Source of the DNA: Zoogloea sp016790385
GTDB taxonomy: Bacteria; Pseudomonadota; Gammaproteobacteria; Burkholderiales; Rhodocyclaceae
Assembly (NCBI RefSeq): GCF_041916735.1
Contig: NZ_JAYRYY010000010.1
Direction: 5' to 3' (one strand)
DNA length: 64,000 nt
In this document: in pieces, positions 1 to 7,553 of the stretch
Layout: every line of letters begins with the position of its first letter
Position numbering within the stretch: position 1 is the stretch's first letter
The notes under the pieces: model-generated
Told to the model about the DNA's origin: nothing
The model's input: only the letters and a program-made list of their open reading frames with translations
Databases searched by the model: none
Translations under genes and position numbers: made by a program

Positions 1-1
1 G

Positions 2-175
2 CTGGCCCACAGGAAGGGCCTGATGGTGCATACCTGGACCTTCCGCGACGACGCCAGCGGCTATGGTTTCAAGGACCCGAAGGCCGAGATGCAGTACTAC
101 ATGCGCCTGGGCATCGACGGCGTGTTCACCGACTTCCCGGCCACCGGGGTGGCGGCGCTTCAGGGCATCAAGTAA
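2..175 (+). CDS. Glycerophosphodiester phosphodiesterase, C-terminal end (partial)
   Basis: Only the last 57 codons are inside the window; the gene enters from the left and ends at TAA 173-175. The visible peptide contains VHTWTFR, then a short insert, then MRLGIDGVFTDFPATG. This matches the C-terminal strand of the GDPD TIM barrel, where the HTWTFR and GVDGVFTDFP blocks close the active site. Family members hydrolyse glycerophosphodiesters to glycerol-3-phosphate and an alcohol, usually in the periplasm. The signal peptide and catalytic HR/E residues are outside the window. The gene converges on the chromate transporter gene. Confidence 0.8.
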   Translation: MAHRKGLMVHTWTFRDDASGYGFKDPKAEMQYYMRLGIDGVFTDFPATGVAALQGIK

Positions 176-188
176 GCCCTGCGCGCAG

Positions 189-225
189 CCCTGCCGAGCG
201 GCCCGAGGCGGCCGCCCCGGCAGGG
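189..225. terminator. Hairpin between convergent genes
   Basis: CCCTGCCG (189-196) pairs with CGGCAGGG (218-225), and the GC-rich interior can pair further. It lies between two convergent stop codons and probably serves both directions, although there is no clear T-run. Confidence 0.45.
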
Positions 226-1596
226 TCAGCTCAGGCTCTTCAGCAGCAGCCCAATCAGGGCGCAAGCGCCGATCACCTGCACGACCGAGCGCTTGAAGCG
301 GAACAGCGCCACCGCCGCCAGCGCCGCGATGAGCGCCGCCAGGGTATCGAAGTGCCCGGCAAAGCCCTCCGGCCACAGCACGTGGTAGCCGAAGAACAGC
401 GCCAGATTGACGATGACTCCCACCACCGCCGCGGTGATGGCGGTGAGCGGCGCGGTGAAGCTCAGATCGCCGTGGGTGGTTTCGATGAACGGCCCACCGC
501 ACAGGATGAAGATGAAGGACGGCAGAAAGGTAAACCAGGTGACCAGCACCGCCGCCAGCGCCGCGCCCAGGACAAGGCTGTCGGGGCCAAGCACGGCCTT
601 GACGTAGCCCCCCACGAAGCCGACGAAGGCCACCACCATGATCAGCGGCCCCGGGGTGGTCTCGCCAAGCGCGAGGCCGTCTATCATCTGTAGCGGGGTG
701 AGCCAGCCGTAAGTACCGACCGCGCCCTGATAGACGTAAGGCAGCACCGCGTAGGCGCCGCCGAAGGTGAGCAGGGCGGCCTTGGTGAAGAACGCACCCA
801 TCTGCGTTAGGGTGTGCGTCCAGCCTACGGTGGCGGTCAGCAGGCTCATCGGCACCAGCCACAGCAAAGCACCGACCAACAGCACCAGCCCCGTCCGACG
901 CCACTGAAACACCGCATGGGGCGGGGTCGGCGTGTCGTCATCGATGAGGGCGGGCCGATGGTCTCCCCCGCCCGCTGCGCCATGGCCGCCCCGGGCCTTG
1001 AAGGCGTCGGGCGCAAGCCGGCCGCCGATGTAACCCGTGAGGGCGGCCACCGCGACAATGGCCGGAAAGGGCACATTGAGCGCGAAGATGGCCACGAAGG
1101 ACGCCGCCGCGATGCCCCACAGCACCCGGTTCTTCAAGGCCCGCGAGCCGATGCGGTGGGCGGCCTGGAGCACAATGGCCGTGACGGCGGGTTTGATGCC
1201 GTAAAAAAGCCCCGCCACCAGCGGCATGTCGCCGAGGGCGACATACATCCACGACAGGCCGATCAGGATGAACAGGGACGGCAGCACGAACAGGGCCCCG
1301 GCCACGATGCCGCCCCAGCTGCGGTGCATCAGCCAGCCGATGTAGGTGGCCAGCTGCTGGGCCTCCGGGCCGGGCAGCACCATGCAGAAGTTGAGCGCGT
1401 GCAGGAAACGCCGCTCGGAGATCCAGCGCCGGTTCTCCACCAGCTCCTGGTGCATGATGGCGATCTGCCCCGCCGGCCCGCCAAAGCTGATGAAACCCAG
1501 CTTGAGCCAGAACAGGAAGGCTTCGCGGAAGCTCACCTCGGGCGGCGGCGCGTCGCCGGGCGTGCCTTGGGGGGCGGGGGCGTTTGGTTTGTTCAT
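226..1596 (-). CDS. chrA: Chromate transporter, ChrA family (CHR superfamily)
   Basis: The 456-residue protein has the two-half, many-helix layout of long-chain ChrA proteins. The N-terminal half holds FREAFLFWLKLGFISFGGPAGQI and VLPGPEAQQLATYIG (both CHR-domain hallmarks). The second half repeats the pattern with FFTKAALLTFGGAYAVLPYV and GLALGETTPGPLIM. Such proteins are inner-membrane antiporters that export chromate. The start at 1596 gives a soluble N-terminal tail of about 25 residues; no strong ribosome binding site is visible. The gene stands alone, with no chrB regulator next to it. Confidence 0.9.
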   Translation of the reverse strand: MNKPNAPAPQGTPGDAPPPEVSFREAFLFWLKLGFISFGGPAGQIAIMHQELVENRRWISERRFLHALNFCMVLPGPEAQQLATYIGWLMHRSWGGIVAGALFVLPSLFILIGLSWMYVALGDMPLVAGLFYGIKPAVTAIVLQAAHRIGSRALKNRVLWGIAAASFVAIFALNVPFPAIVAVAALTGYIGGRLAPDAFKARGGHGAAGGGDHRPALIDDDTPTPPHAVFQWRRTGLVLLVGALLWLVPMSLLTATVGWTHTLTQMGAFFTKAALLTFGGAYAVLPYVYQGAVGTYGWLTPLQMIDGLALGETTPGPLIMVVAFVGFVGGYVKAVLGPDSLVLGAALAAVLVTWFTFLPSFIFILCGGPFIETTHGDLSFTAPLTAITAAVVGVIVNLALFFGYHVLWPEGFAGHFDTLAALIAALAAVALFRFKRSVVQVIGACALIGLLLKSLS

Positions 1597-1942
1597 CGCA
1601 GCATTATGGCAAACAATGCCGTGACGGCCGGCCGGTGCGGCGGTTCCAATGGCGCTGTTCGCGTCATGTATGTAAGCATCTTCCCGAGCAGGCCCACTGG
1701 GCTTGGAGAGCCCTGCCTTCCAGGGTGGAAGCGCTTTCCAGACGTTCGCCCGAACCTCGTTGTCTCATTCCGTTCAAGCTCGAACCGGCGAGCCCTTCCT
1801 GGTCCGTCTGGCGGGCCACGAAATGCAGGTGATCAACGGCCAGCGCCCGACTCAATTTCCGTAGGGGCGCGGTGCATCCGAAAAGCCCGTTCCAATCGCC
1901 GCCGGCCGCAACCCAAAAACGGTCGCGGCCGGATCGGCCAGC
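1597..1942. other. Intergenic stretch without a recognised gene
   Basis: These 346 bases lie between the chrA start and the stop of the phosphodiesterase gene. One + frame near 1760-1860 reads like coding sequence (EPFLVRLAGHEMQVINGQRP) and stops at a TAG near 1861, but it has no clear start and I recognise no family. It may be a decayed gene fragment. Confidence 0.3.
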
Positions 1943-3997
1943 TCAGCGGGACAGGTCGATGGCGTAGACCCCGAGGCCCTTGCCGCTGCCGTCGTCGTCA
2001 CGCACCACGCTGATCTGGGTCAGCCCCAGGGCGGTGGCCACCGCCAGCTTGCCGCTGGCCGACTTGAAGGTGACCGGGCCGGCCACCGTCACCGGCGTGA
2101 AGCGCCAGCTCCGGGTGGAACCATCGGCGACATAAGTCAGGTTGCGACGGGCCTTGATGTAGTCGATCAGCACGTCCCGGTTGGCGTCGGGCGAGGCATA
2201 GATCACATTGCTGCCGTTCAGGCCCGGAAAGCCCCCGCCGCCCGACCCGCGGTAGTTGTTGGTGGCCACGATGAACTCGGCGGCGGTGTCGATGGCCGTG
2301 CCCTTGTACTTGAGGTTGCGGATGCGGCTGCCAACGGGCTGGGTGACATCGATCTCATAGCTCAGGTCGGCCGACGAGAACATGTCGAAGTTGTAGCCCG
2401 GGAAGCTCGACACCAGGGCCTGCTCGGTAGTCAGCGCCGGGTCGATCCGGTTGAAGCGCTCGGCAGCCTTCTCCAGCCAGGCCTGGATGCCCGCCCCCGT
2501 CACCTTCACCGCATATACGGTGTTGGGGTAGAGATACAGGTCGGCGGCGTTGTTGATGGCCACATTGCCGGCCTTCACATCGGTGAAGTCGGAACCGCCG
2601 GCAAAGCCGCTCTTGAAGGGTGCGCTGACCGACAGCACCGGCAGGTTCTTGTAGGCCGGCAGGTTGGCGGCCACGTAGCGGGCCACATAGTCGGCCTGGG
2701 CAGCGTTGACCACCTGGATCGCCGAGACATCGCCCACATCGGCGAAGTAGGTGCTGAGGTTGAAATCGGACTGGCCGATGGGCGTCTTGACGTACTCGAT
2801 GGCCGAGGCATGTTCGGCCTGAACCACCGCCCCGATGGCCGGGTCGACGGCCACATAGCTGCGGGTGGCGGCGTCGAGCAGGGCCTTGCGCAGGCTCACC
2901 TGGGTCTTGTCGCGGACCACGCTCCATTTGCCGTTCTTCACTTCGAGGGAATACTGGATCACCCCGATGGCCTTGCCCCAGTAGCTGGGCATCACGGCCG
3001 GCACGCCATGCAGGCTGCCCTTGACCTTGTCCACACCGCTGGCGTTGCAATCGGTGGTTGTACATGCGGCATTGGGAAACTCGCTGTGGGAATGCCCCAT
3101 CAGGATGCCGTCGATGCCGGCGACCTTGGCCAGGTGGTAATTGGCGTTCTCCATGGTCGCCGAGTAGGCGCGGCTGTCGAAGCCGCCATGGGAGGCGGCA
3201 ATCACCAGATCGGCGCCCTCGGCGCGGGCCATGGGCACATACTTGCCGGCCGCCTCAACAACGCCCTGCACATCCACCTTGCCATCAAGCCAGCGCTTGT
3301 CCCAGGACAGGATGGGCGGCGGCGTGAAGCCGATGACCGCCACCTTGATCCATCCTTCGAAGGCCTTGCCGTCCTTGTCGAGGCCGGTGATCTTGCGGTC
3401 GAGCATCACGTAGGGCTTGTAGAGGGTCTTGCCGTCCTTGAGGCTGGTGACGTTGGCCAGGGCGAGGGGGAAGTCCGGCCCCTTGCACAGCGGCTGCGCC
3501 GTCGGCTCGGGCATGCCCTCAACATTGAAGCGGGCACCGGTGACCTGGGCCAGGTAGGGCAGGCCGTAGTTGAATTCATGGTTACCCAGGGTGCCGGCGT
3601 CGTAGCCGATGGCGTCCATGGCCTTGTAGGTGGCAAGCTTGGTCGCGCAGGACACCGGCGACACCAGCGCCTGATAGTCCGCCAGGGCCGTGCCCTGGAT
3701 GGTGTCGCCATTGTCGATCAGGACGGTGTTGGAAAACTCGGCGCGAGCCTGGCGGATCAGGGTGGCGGTCCGCTCGAAGCCGACCGACTTGTCTTCGGCG
3801 AGCTTGAAGTAGTCGTAGCTCAGCAGGTTGGCATGGAGATCGGTGGTCTCGAGCACCACCAGATTGGCAGTGCCGGCCTCGGGCAGGCGCGGGGAGTGAT
3901 CATCGCTTCCACAGCCGGCCAGGGCCAGGATGGAAGACAGCACAACAGCCCCGATGGCGCCGCGGCGCATACGGGAGGGCAGGATGGAGGTGGACAT
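1943..3997 (-). CDS. 2',3'-cyclic-nucleotide 2'-phosphodiesterase / 5'-nucleotidase lipoprotein (CpdB/UshA family)
   Basis: The protein starts with a signal peptide ending in a lipobox (ILALAGC), so the mature form should be a lipid-anchored periplasmic protein. The metallophosphatase block follows with the expected metal ligands: TTDLHANLLSYDY, DNGDTIQGT, GNHEFNYG and MGHSHSEF. The C-terminal nucleotidase domain carries NNYRGSGGGGFPG, the substrate-binding loop. The spacing and DLHANLLSYDY resemble CpdB more than UshA. Members release nucleosides from cyclic nucleotides and nucleotides for salvage. A GTG start at 4030 is possible, but the ATG at 3997 sits better in front of the signal peptide. 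A second ATG eight codons later is also possible. Confidence 0.85.
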   Translation of the reverse strand: MSTSILPSRMRRGAIGAVVLSSILALAGCGSDDHSPRLPEAGTANLVVLETTDLHANLLSYDYFKLAEDKSVGFERTATLIRQARAEFSNTVLIDNGDTIQGTALADYQALVSPVSCATKLATYKAMDAIGYDAGTLGNHEFNYGLPYLAQVTGARFNVEGMPEPTAQPLCKGPDFPLALANVTSLKDGKTLYKPYVMLDRKITGLDKDGKAFEGWIKVAVIGFTPPPILSWDKRWLDGKVDVQGVVEAAGKYVPMARAEGADLVIAASHGGFDSRAYSATMENANYHLAKVAGIDGILMGHSHSEFPNAACTTTDCNASGVDKVKGSLHGVPAVMPSYWGKAIGVIQYSLEVKNGKWSVVRDKTQVSLRKALLDAATRSYVAVDPAIGAVVQAEHASAIEYVKTPIGQSDFNLSTYFADVGDVSAIQVVNAAQADYVARYVAANLPAYKNLPVLSVSAPFKSGFAGGSDFTDVKAGNVAINNAADLYLYPNTVYAVKVTGAGIQAWLEKAAERFNRIDPALTTEQALVSSFPGYNFDMFSSADLSYEIDVTQPVGSRIRNLKYKGTAIDTAAEFIVATNNYRGSGGGGFPGLNGSNVIYASPDANRDVLIDYIKARRNLTYVADGSTRSWRFTPVTVAGPVTFKSASGKLAVATALGLTQISVVRDDDGSGKGLGVYAIDLSR

Positions 3998-4089
3998 GGT
4001 GGGGAGCGCGGAAGTGGGAACGCCCCGCACGCTACCCGGGCTTCATGACGCAACGATGAGCGCCATGTGATGTTCTCTGGAGACGACAA

Positions 4090-4111
4090 GGGCCCCGGCA
4101 AGCCGGAGCCC
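4090..4111 (-). terminator. GC-rich hairpin after the phasin gene
   Basis: GGGCCCCGGC pairs with GCCGGAGCCC around a two-base loop, with one mismatch. It lies between the phasin stop and the start of the phosphodiesterase gene. No strong T-run follows, so termination is plausible but not certain. Confidence 0.4.
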
Positions 4112-4148
4112 CTGCTGGCCGGACGGCGCATCCGCCCGCCCGAAGGGC

Positions 4149-4655
4149 CTACTCTTCTTCCTTCTGGGCCACCAGGTAACCGAGGCTGATCTGGACACTC
4201 TCGATCAGCTCCATGGTGGCGGTGGCCTGGCTGGCCAGGAGGGCATTGAAGCGGGTGTACAGATCCCCTTCCTGGTCCACCAGCTTGGAAAGGGTGTTCG
4301 CCTTCTTGACGGTCGCCGCTTCGGCGGCGATGGACTGGAGGCCGGTCACCCAGTCGGCCTGCTGCGCGGCGAGGCGCTTCATGACCGCCGCCTGGATGGC
4401 CAGCGTCTCGGCGAACAGGCTGGCATCCAGACGCGGTTGGGCAACAACACGCATCAGGGCCTGGCAGCTCTGCATCTGGCGGGTGACGGACTGGGTGATG
4501 AGTTCCTGCCATTGCCCGAGCCGGCCGAGATGCGCGGTGGGCGGCAGCCCGCCGGCCATGGGTGCAAGGCTGGTGAGCACCCGGACATGGGCCTGGTGGA
4601 GTTCCTGCATCTGGCGGAGAGAGTCTTCCGCGAGGGTCTTGAGAGCGGTGTTCAT
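4149..4655 (-). CDS. Phasin family protein (PHB granule-associated)
   Basis: The 168-residue protein (start MNTALKTLAEDSL) is almost entirely amphipathic helix, with no signal peptide and an acidic tail (QKEEE). The pattern (Q-rich helices, ELITQSVTRQMQSCQALMRV, ATATMELIESVQISLGYL) fits the PhaP phasin family that coats polyhydroxyalkanoate granules. The gene lies 29 bases after a PHB depolymerase gene on the same strand, which supports the call. An upstream in-frame extension exists but overlaps the depolymerase, so the start at 4655 is preferred. Confidence 0.7.
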   Translation of the reverse strand: MNTALKTLAEDSLRQMQELHQAHVRVLTSLAPMAGGLPPTAHLGRLGQWQELITQSVTRQMQSCQALMRVVAQPRLDASLFAETLAIQAAVMKRLAAQQADWVTGLQSIAAEAATVKKANTLSKLVDQEGDLYTRFNALLASQATATMELIESVQISLGYLVAQKEEE

Positions 4656-4684
4656 GGCTGGGGCTTTCTCGCGCTGACGCGGGT

Positions 4685-5755
4685 TCAGTGGCCACCGAGG
4701 CGTTGCAGCATGCCGTGGATGGCCCGGATCTGGATGGCCTGCTTGGAATAGTAGTCGGGGCTCTGGGGGTCTTCCGCCGTGTAACCCCACCAGTCCCAAC
4801 ATCCTTCGGGATTCTGGCTCAAGGCATTGTCGGTGCCCTCCGCCTGGGGGTAGAGGATGATCAGATTGTTGGCGTCTGCCATCTCGTTATAGCCGGTGGT
4901 GGTGAAATAGCGATTGCCGTAGGGCGGACAATTCTCCAGATCGGGCTGACCATTGACGAAATTGACATAGTTGTAGCCCTGCTTGCAACCGTGCAGCGCC
5001 ACATGCACCCGGCACGGCGCCCCCTCTTCCACCGCCTTGGGCACGTAGGCGTAGGCAAATTCGCTCATGCTGGCCCGCGGATCGCCGCCGAAGAACTCGG
5101 TCTGATCGAAGCGCACGATACGCCCGGTGAGGCGTTCGGCGGGCGGCTTGAGGGGGCCGTAGATATGTTCCAGGATGACCCGTGACTGCATGAAACCACC
5201 CCGGTTGATGTAGGGCGGGCGATTCACGCCCAGGGGGTTGTCTTCGGGATTGTCGGTGATGATCGAATGCCCCGCGGGCAACGTGTCTTCGTAGCGGATG
5301 GCGGCGGGCGTCACGCCCAGCAGCTCATAGAAACGCCGGGTGGTGTCCACCACGCTGGAGCTGACCACGCTGTCTTCGGTGCCGGTAAAGATGTACACCC
5401 GCTGACCGGCCAGGTTTTCCACCGCATCGATGAGCCCCTGGGCGGCCGTGTCCCGCGCCACATCGGCCAGCTTTTCGGGATTGGGCGCAGCCTGGGGAAT
5501 CAATGGATTCATGCACACATAGAGCGCGTTGAGGGTCAAGGCGTCCTCCGCGATCGCCGCGGCCGCCCGGTAGGACTCGGCGCAGCGGAACGGCCCGCCC
5601 GCGATGATGCCGGCCCCAACGAAAGTGGACGAGTGGGCCAGATGCAGCTGAACCGTCATGAAGGCACCGGACGAAAGCCCGGAAACGGAACTCTGGCGGA
5701 GATCGGCGTTGAAGCCAGCCAGCGGCGGTGCAAGGGAAGCATTCTTCTTCGACAT
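4685..5755 (-). CDS. Poly(3-hydroxybutyrate) depolymerase-like alpha/beta hydrolase
   Basis: The 356-residue protein has the lipase box GLSSG at residues 26-30 (nucleophile Ser28) near the N-terminus. Further on are HGCKQGYNYVNFVN (oxyanion region of the PHB depolymerase family), the YFTTTGYNEMAD block and YPQAEG with GCWDWWGY near the end. These are hallmarks of the PHB depolymerase/esterase group. No signal peptide is visible, so an intracellular or periplasmic-by-other-route role is possible. GGGAG lies six bases before the ATG. With the phasin next door it points to PHB mobilisation. Confidence 0.8.
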   Translation of the reverse strand: MSKKNASLAPPLAGFNADLRQSSVSGLSSGAFMTVQLHLAHSSTFVGAGIIAGGPFRCAESYRAAAAIAEDALTLNALYVCMNPLIPQAAPNPEKLADVARDTAAQGLIDAVENLAGQRVYIFTGTEDSVVSSSVVDTTRRFYELLGVTPAAIRYEDTLPAGHSIITDNPEDNPLGVNRPPYINRGGFMQSRVILEHIYGPLKPPAERLTGRIVRFDQTEFFGGDPRASMSEFAYAYVPKAVEEGAPCRVHVALHGCKQGYNYVNFVNGQPDLENCPPYGNRYFTTTGYNEMADANNLIILYPQAEGTDNALSQNPEGCWDWWGYTAEDPQSPDYYSKQAIQIRAIHGMLQRLGGH

Positions 5756-5969
5756 GGCAACTCCCGGGTTGAGGTGAAGAGCGGAACGTCATGACAGCGC
5801 GGTGCAGGGCTAGGCCCATCGACGGCCGATCTGTCTCTTAACGTTACAACAGGGAGATGACGGAAGAAAGAAATTTGTTGCAGCGCAAGAAACGCCGCAC
5901 CGCGCCGTCAGTGGGATGGGCGCATGCCAGCGGGAAATCTGTTACACGCACCGTGACGTCGCACCGCGC

Positions 5970-7463
5970 TCAATCCCCCGCTTTGCCCCAGGCCAGCTTC
6001 AGCGTCCATTCGGCCCGCGGAGCAGCGGCCGGAAACCCGGGCGTATCGTCGGCCATGTCGATGGCCTCGGGCGGCAGGCCCGAGGCGTGGCGTGCCCACA
6101 TGCGCGCGTACATGCCTTCCAGCGCATGGGTATAGGCGACAACATCGAACAAGGCCGCGGCGTGGCGGCTCGCCGCGAAACGTCGGCGCAGATCGCTGAG
6201 GCAGGCAGGGTCGCGGACCAATGACAGCGCAAGCGCGGCGTAGGCTTCCGGCGTGGTGGTAACCGCTTCGGGCAAACCCGCCGCGAGCAGCAGCCCGCCG
6301 GCCACGCGGGAGGCAAAAGTGCTGCCGGCACAGGTGATCAGCGGCACACCGGCCCACAGGGCGTCGCTGGCGGTGGTGTGGGCGTTGTAGGGCCAGGTGT
6401 CGAGCATCAGATCGATGGCCGGAAGCCGGGCCAGATGCTCGGCCTGGGGCAGGCCCGGGGCGAAGATCAGCCGGTCGGGCAGCACGCCGCGGGCCAGGGC
6501 CTCGTTGCGCAGGTTGCCCCGGGCATGGGGGTCATCCAGCAGCCACAGCACACTGCCGGGCACCTCGTTGAGCAGGCTGCACCACACATCGAAAACCTGG
6601 GGCGTGAACTTCCAGGCCTGGTTGAAGCAGGCGAAGACGAAGGCGTCGTCGGGCAGGCCCAGCCCGGCCCGCTCGGGCAACACCGGGTCGCCGGCGGCGA
6701 CCCGGCCGTGGGGCTGGTAGCTGTGGGGCATGCAGGCCAGGGCCTCGGAATAGTCGGCCGCGGCATCGGCCGGCGTCACAAAGCGGTCGCTGATCAGGTA
6801 GTCCACAAACCCCTGCCCGGAGGTGCCCGGATAACCCAGGAAGCTCACCTGCACGGGCGCCGGCCGGTGGGCCAGCAGCATGGTGCGGCTGCCCTCGGTG
6901 TAGCCCTTCAGGTCCACCAGGATGTCCACACCATCGTCGCGGATGAGGGCCGCCGCCTCCAGGTCGCTCAGGCCGGCAATGTCATTGAAGCAGTGAAAGG
7001 CCGCCGCCAGCCGCTCGCGCATGCCCGTACCGTCGTTCTTGCCGTGACTGTAGGCATAGAGCTCCACATGCCCGGCCCGGTGGGCCTCCAGCATCTCGAC
7101 CATCAGCAGGGCCGTAGCGTGCTGATGAAAATCCCCCGACAGATAGCCGATTTTCAGCGGCCCGGCCGGCCGGGGAAGGACTGCCGCGCCCTGCTCCACC
7201 TGCCCCCGGCCCCCCTCGGCCTGAAAGCGCGCCAGCCGCACCTCAAGCCAGCGGGTGGCACAGCTGCGCTGGGTAGCCGCATCGATGCCCGGCATGGCCA
7301 GCAGGAGGAAGGGCGGCCACACCGGCCCATCCGCCCGCGCCAGATCGGCCCGCACCCGATCCGGCCACAGGTCGAAGTCGTCCCATTCACACCAGGCGCG
7401 TCGCCGCACATAGTGGAGGATCTGTCGGCTTGCCGACACGTCAGCGCGGGATTCGGTGTGCAT
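5970..7463 (-). CDS. O-linked N-acetylglucosamine transferase-like protein (GT41/SPINDLY family)
   Basis: The 497-residue protein matches the catalytic region of bacterial OGT/SPINDLY proteins. The first lobe has GYLSGDFHQHAT, DILVDLKGYTEGSRT and RPAPVQVSFLGYPGTSG. The second lobe has FVFACFNQAWKFTP, LPAIDLMLDTWPYNAHTTASDALWAGVPL and FASRVAGGLL, which bind the UDP-sugar. Most relatives carry a TPR array before this domain; none is visible here, only about 100 unassigned residues. A TTG start at 7478 is possible, but ATG 7463 is preferred. It borders the conflict island and is probably the last core gene on that side. Confidence 0.8.
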   Translation of the reverse strand: MHTESRADVSASRQILHYVRRRAWCEWDDFDLWPDRVRADLARADGPVWPPFLLLAMPGIDAATQRSCATRWLEVRLARFQAEGGRGQVEQGAAVLPRPAGPLKIGYLSGDFHQHATALLMVEMLEAHRAGHVELYAYSHGKNDGTGMRERLAAAFHCFNDIAGLSDLEAAALIRDDGVDILVDLKGYTEGSRTMLLAHRPAPVQVSFLGYPGTSGQGFVDYLISDRFVTPADAAADYSEALACMPHSYQPHGRVAAGDPVLPERAGLGLPDDAFVFACFNQAWKFTPQVFDVWCSLLNEVPGSVLWLLDDPHARGNLRNEALARGVLPDRLIFAPGLPQAEHLARLPAIDLMLDTWPYNAHTTASDALWAGVPLITCAGSTFASRVAGGLLLAAGLPEAVTTTPEAYAALALSLVRDPACLSDLRRRFAASRHAAALFDVVAYTHALEGMYARMWARHASGLPPEAIDMADDTPGFPAAAPRAEWTLKLAWGKAGD

Positions 7464-7517
7464 GCGGGAATGCAGCAAGATTCACGCCATTGGGGCTGAC
7501 GTGCCATAGCCGGGGTG

Positions 7518-7548
7518 AAAAAACCGCGGGCGGCGCTGCGCGCCGCCC
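7518..7548 (-). terminator. Conserved hairpin after DGR target 1
   Basis: On the minus strand, five bases after the TGA stop, a perfect 9-bp stem GGGCGGCGC/GCGCCGCCC closes a three-base loop (GCA), followed by GCGG and six Ts. The same stem lies at the same distance after the other two DGR targets. It looks like an intrinsic terminator; in DGRs a hairpin just downstream of the VR can also help target recognition. Confidence 0.75.
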
Positions 7549-7553
7549 AGTGG

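Noticed and set aside
814..2013. 399-codon open frame on the + strand
   Set aside because: It is antisense to chrA and runs on into non-coding sequence; composition is Arg/Gly/His-rich without motifs.
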